Assembly (NCBI RefSeq): GCF_030544485.1
Contig: NZ_CP130610.1
Location: 1,364,001 to 1,428,000 of the forward strand
DNA length: 64,000 nucleotides
DNA from: Halomonas sp. HAL1
Lineage (GTDB): Bacteria; Pseudomonadota; Gammaproteobacteria; Pseudomonadales; Halomonadaceae
Direction of reading: 5' to 3'
The stretch's first letter is position 1; each line of letters opens with the position of its first letter. Below, one piece after another: positions 61,725 to 64,000 of this stretch. The notes below the pieces were generated by a model. The model did no database searches, had not been told where the DNA came from, and saw only the letters and a list, made by a program, of their open reading frames with translations. A program made the position numbers and the translations under genes.

Positions 61725-63277
61725 GCCCTTCTCAACACGACTTTTCATCTAACAAACGACAGCCGATTGACGCTGAACCGATATTGCGGCTTGAAGGTAT
61801 CACCAAGCGTTTTCCTGGGGTTGTTGCCCTAAATAGTGTGGATTTTGACGTGCGGCCTGGGGAAGTGCATGCCCTGCTTGGCGAAAATGGGGCAGGCAAG
61901 TCGACATTGATGAAAGTGCTAGCGGGTAAGCACCAAGCGAATGAAGGAAAGATCATTCTTGCTGGCCAGGAAATGGCCTTTGAAAACCCAAAGCATGCCA
62001 AGCGGGCAGGTGTCGTGCTGATTCATCAAGAGCAGTCGCTGGTACCCGAAATGACGGTCGCCGAAAACATCTTTCTCGGCAGTTTGCCAAGAAAGCCGTT
62101 CAATCGCGTTGACTGGCGCAAGCTGCGCGAGGATACCAATAAGATTCTTGAGACGCTTAAGTGTGGTTTTCAACACGATGACTTAGTGGGATCGCTGTCG
62201 ATTGCTAAGAAACAGATGGTCGAAATTGGCCGAGCGTTAGCGTTTACCCCGCGCGTAGTGGTGTTCGATGAACCGACGGCATCGCTCACTGACCATGAAA
62301 AACCAGTGCTCTATGACGTGATCAATTCGCTTTGTGAGCAAGGCGTGGGGATTGTTTATATCTCCCACCGCATGGATGAAATTTTTCACTTATCACACCG
62401 TATTTCCGTGTTGCGGGATGGTGAATACACCGGAACCGTCAATACGGCGGATACCAACGAGGACGAGATCACTCGAATGATGATCGGCCGTAGTTTGGAG
62501 CTCGATCATGCCAGCAAACCGAGTAACTTCGGCGACAACTTGTTGGAAGTGCGCAACCTCTCGGTGAAGCGTGTATTCGAGCACGTCAGCTTTAATGTTC
62601 GCAAGGGTGAAATTGTTGGCATGTACGGCCTGGTAGGCGCGGGACGCTCTGAGGTCGCAGAAACCATCTTCGGACTACGCACGCCTTCCACTGGCGAGGT
62701 GGTGTTAGACGGCAAGGTGGTGTCCTTCCGCAACTCCCATGACGCCGTGGTTCATGGCGTTGCTTTGGTGCCTGAAGACCGTAAGGATCAGGGACTGATT
62801 CTGGGGATGAACTGCCGAGATAACATGACCCTGGCAAGCCTTTCTAGCGTGTCGTCATTGGGCTTTATGACAAGTGCCAAAGAACGAGAGGTGTACGACA
62901 AATACCATCAGGCGATGAAAATCAAAACCCCCAGTTGGCGCCAAAAAGTGGGCAACCTGAGCGGCGGTAACCAGCAGAAAATCGTCATCGGCAAATGGCT
63001 GCATACCCACCCCAAGTTATTGATTCTTGATGAGCCAACCCGGGGTATTGATGTGGGATCCAAGTCGGAAATCCACACTCTGGTTAAAGATCTGGCCAAA
63101 TCTGGCTATGCGGTGCTGGTGATCTCTTCCGAGATGCCCGAGGTTCTTGGCCTGAGTAACCGCATTATCGCTATGTATGACGGTCGCGTTACCGCTGAGT
63201 TTAATGGTGACAACGTCAGCGAGGACGAGCTGGTTCAGGCAATTACCGGAATGGGCAAGCAGGCGCAGGCGAGCTAG
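61721..63277 (+). CDS. Sugar ABC importer ATPase (RbsA/MglA type)
   Basis: A 518-residue protein with two fused nucleotide-binding domains. First: GITKRFPGVVALNSVDFDV, Walker A GENGAGKSTLMKVLAG near 52, the signature SLSIAKKQMVEIGRAL near 158, and Walker B VVVFDEPTASL. Second (about 270-510): GLVGAGRSEVAETIFG (degenerate Walker A, usual for this family), VPEDRKDQGLI, NLSGGNQQKIVIGKWL, and LLILDEPTRGIDVG. This is the standard carbohydrate uptake CUT2 arrangement. It is coupled to permease 2 by ATGA overlap. Confidence 0.93.
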   Translation: MSPSQHDFSSNKRQPIDAEPILRLEGITKRFPGVVALNSVDFDVRPGEVHALLGENGAGKSTLMKVLAGKHQANEGKIILAGQEMAFENPKHAKRAGVVLIHQEQSLVPEMTVAENIFLGSLPRKPFNRVDWRKLREDTNKILETLKCGFQHDDLVGSLSIAKKQMVEIGRALAFTPRVVVFDEPTASLTDHEKPVLYDVINSLCEQGVGIVYISHRMDEIFHLSHRISVLRDGEYTGTVNTADTNEDEITRMMIGRSLELDHASKPSNFGDNLLEVRNLSVKRVFEHVSFNVRKGEIVGMYGLVGAGRSEVAETIFGLRTPSTGEVVLDGKVVSFRNSHDAVVHGVALVPEDRKDQGLILGMNCRDNMTLASLSSVSSLGFMTSAKEREVYDKYHQAMKIKTPSWRQKVGNLSGGNQQKIVIGKWLHTHPKLLILDEPTRGIDVGSKSEIHTLVKDLAKSGYAVLVISSEMPEVLGLSNRIIAMYDGRVTAEFNGDNVSEDELVQAITGMGKQAQAS

Positions 63278-63315
63278 CTCGCCGTTTTGCGACTGAAGTG
63301 CTCTGCAAAGAGCAC
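63268..63315 (+). other. Palindrome and hairpin between ABC ATPase and dehydrogenase genes
   Basis: A 16-bp perfect palindrome, GGCGAGCTAGCTCGCC (63268-63283), spans the ATPase stop codon. A second hairpin, GTGCTCT (63298-63304) with AGAGCAC (63309-63315) and a GCAA tetraloop, follows. Neither has a strong T run. They may limit transcription or protect mRNA ends. Confidence 0.6.
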
Positions 63316-63349
63316 ATACAGACCACTTCAAGCGTATAAGGAATGTTTT

Positions 63350-64000
63350 ATGCAACCCTTTGTTTATGATGGCCTGCCATCCCGCGTGGTGTTTGGCCGA
63401 GGAACCCTGTCGCGTCTAAGTGAAGAGCTGGACCATCTAGGCTGTTCACGTGCCCTGGTGTTGGCCACGCCTCAACAGCACGAGCAGGCAAGCCGCATAC
63501 TAGAGCAGCTGGGTGAGAAGGGCATTGGCGTATACGCTGACGCCGCCATGCATACGCCAGTCGAAGTGACCGACAATGCCTTGCAGGTGGTGAAAGAGCT
63601 GAACGTGGATTGCACTATTGCCATGGGTGGTGGCTCGACGATTGGTTTGGGCAAGGCGATCGCTCTGCGCACCGGCTTGCCGCAGATCGCCATTCCCACC
63701 ACGTATGCAGGCTCAGAAATGACCCCGATCCTGGGGGAGACCCGCGACGGTATCAAGACGACGCAGCGCACTTTAGATGTACTTCCAGAAACCGTCATCT
63801 ATGACGTTGATCTCACCTTGACGCTACCCGCTGAGATGTCCGGAACCAGCGGCATTAACGCGATTGCTCATGCGGTTGAGGCGCTATATGCCCGTGACTG
63901 CAACCCAGTAATCGCGCTAATGGCAGAGGAGGGGATCGCGGCGCTGGCGAGAAGCCTGCCCGTGATTGCTAACGACCCCAGCAACGTAGAAGCGCGCTCT
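63350..64000 (+). CDS. Maleylacetate reductase-like iron-type dehydrogenase (3' end outside window)
   Basis: The frame is open from ATG 63350 (after AAGGAA) to the window end, 217 codons so far. It starts MQPFVYDGLPSRVVFGRGTL, then has AMGGGSTIGLGKAIALRTGLPQ near 92-113 (NAD-binding GGGS), IPTTYAGSEMTPILG near 119-133 and SGTSGINAIAHAVEALYA near 164-181 with the metal-binding His. This is the maleylacetate reductase branch of the group III alcohol dehydrogenases, which converts maleylacetate to 3-oxoadipate in aromatic (hydroxyquinol/resorcinol) breakdown. Downstream of a sugar-type importer it suggests uptake and breakdown of one compound, identity unknown. Confidence 0.88.
   Translation, partial: MQPFVYDGLPSRVVFGRGTLSRLSEELDHLGCSRALVLATPQQHEQASRILEQLGEKGIGVYADAAMHTPVEVTDNALQVVKELNVDCTIAMGGGSTIGLGKAIALRTGLPQIAIPTTYAGSEMTPILGETRDGIKTTQRTLDVLPETVIYDVDLTLTLPAEMSGTSGINAIAHAVEALYARDCNPVIALMAEEGIAALARSLPVIANDPSNVEARS

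Overview
The window looks like chromosome from a moderately GC-rich marine or halophilic gammaproteobacterium, most likely of the Halomonas/Halomonadaceae type. This is an inference from protein style: acidic general porins, single-copy kdsB-kdsC fusion, cysQ, AEC permease and a group 2-like capsule set. No 16S or other marker is present. About 50 kb is one large surface-polysaccharide (capsule) region, and several serotype-like segments (about 4.3-5.5, 9.1-10.2 and 24-29.7 kb) are clearly more AT-rich than their neighbours.

Layout. 1-1.4 kb: the 3' end of a porin gene and a decayed second porin copy. 1.4-16.5 kb: a plus-strand operon behind a JUMPstart/ops element (ops core at 1642-1653). 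It encodes WecB and WecC (UDP-ManNAcA supply), an FkbM-glycosyltransferase chimera, a two-domain glycosyltransferase, a membrane protein fused to a degenerate kinase-like domain, two GT4 glycosyltransferases, a polyprenyl-phosphate sugar-1-phosphate transferase and an O-antigen ligase/polymerase-type protein. It ends in an intrinsic terminator. 16.7-32.8 kb: a second ops element (16774-16785) opens the export and Kdo operon: lipoprotein, KpsD, KpsM, KpsE, an S23-type four-helix-bundle protein, a beta-CASP metallo-beta-lactamase protein, KpsT, a three-part KpsC-like protein, a TPR/GT-A-like protein, a left-handed-beta-helix acyltransferase, KdsA, KdsB-KdsC and KdsD. 32.9-38.3 kb: a gene remnant with its terminator, cysQ, ugd, glmM and pgm (sugar-nucleotide supply). 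38.4-54.0 kb, minus strand: a broken REP-associated tyrosine transposase gene, then (read right to left) kpsC-kpsS-SDR-LtaS-like-PKS-AONS-rfaH, almost all overlapping by the ATGA type. 54.4-64 kb: a diguanylate cyclase, an AEC permease, tRNA-Arg(CCU), an IS5-type remnant and a ribose-type ABC importer followed by the start of a maleylacetate-reductase-like gene.

How the genes fit together. KdsD, KdsA and KdsB-KdsC make CMP-Kdo; KpsS and KpsC (and probably the second KpsC-like protein) build a poly-Kdo linker on a lipid; KpsM/T/E/D export the chain. The RfaH paralogue at 39.1-39.6 kb plausibly acts at the two ops sites in the same window, tying the operons together. The PKS-AONS-SDR-LtaS-like set resembles the wcbR/wcbT/wcbP/wcbQ group of the Burkholderia pseudomallei capsule locus. 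By analogy with the fumonisin PKS/AONS/ketoreductase trio, it could make a sphingoid-like amino lipid connected to the capsule.

The strongest candidate for something undescribed is a family of heptanucleotide palindromic elements in the export operon. Arms of GTGARTN heptads face arms of NAYTCAC heptads at three consecutive gene junctions (kpsD/kpsM, kpsE/MBL, MBL/kpsT). In the middle one, the S23-family gene lies exactly between the two arms, and the right arm is 32 perfect copies of AACTCAC. The other two look like gene-less versions of the same element.
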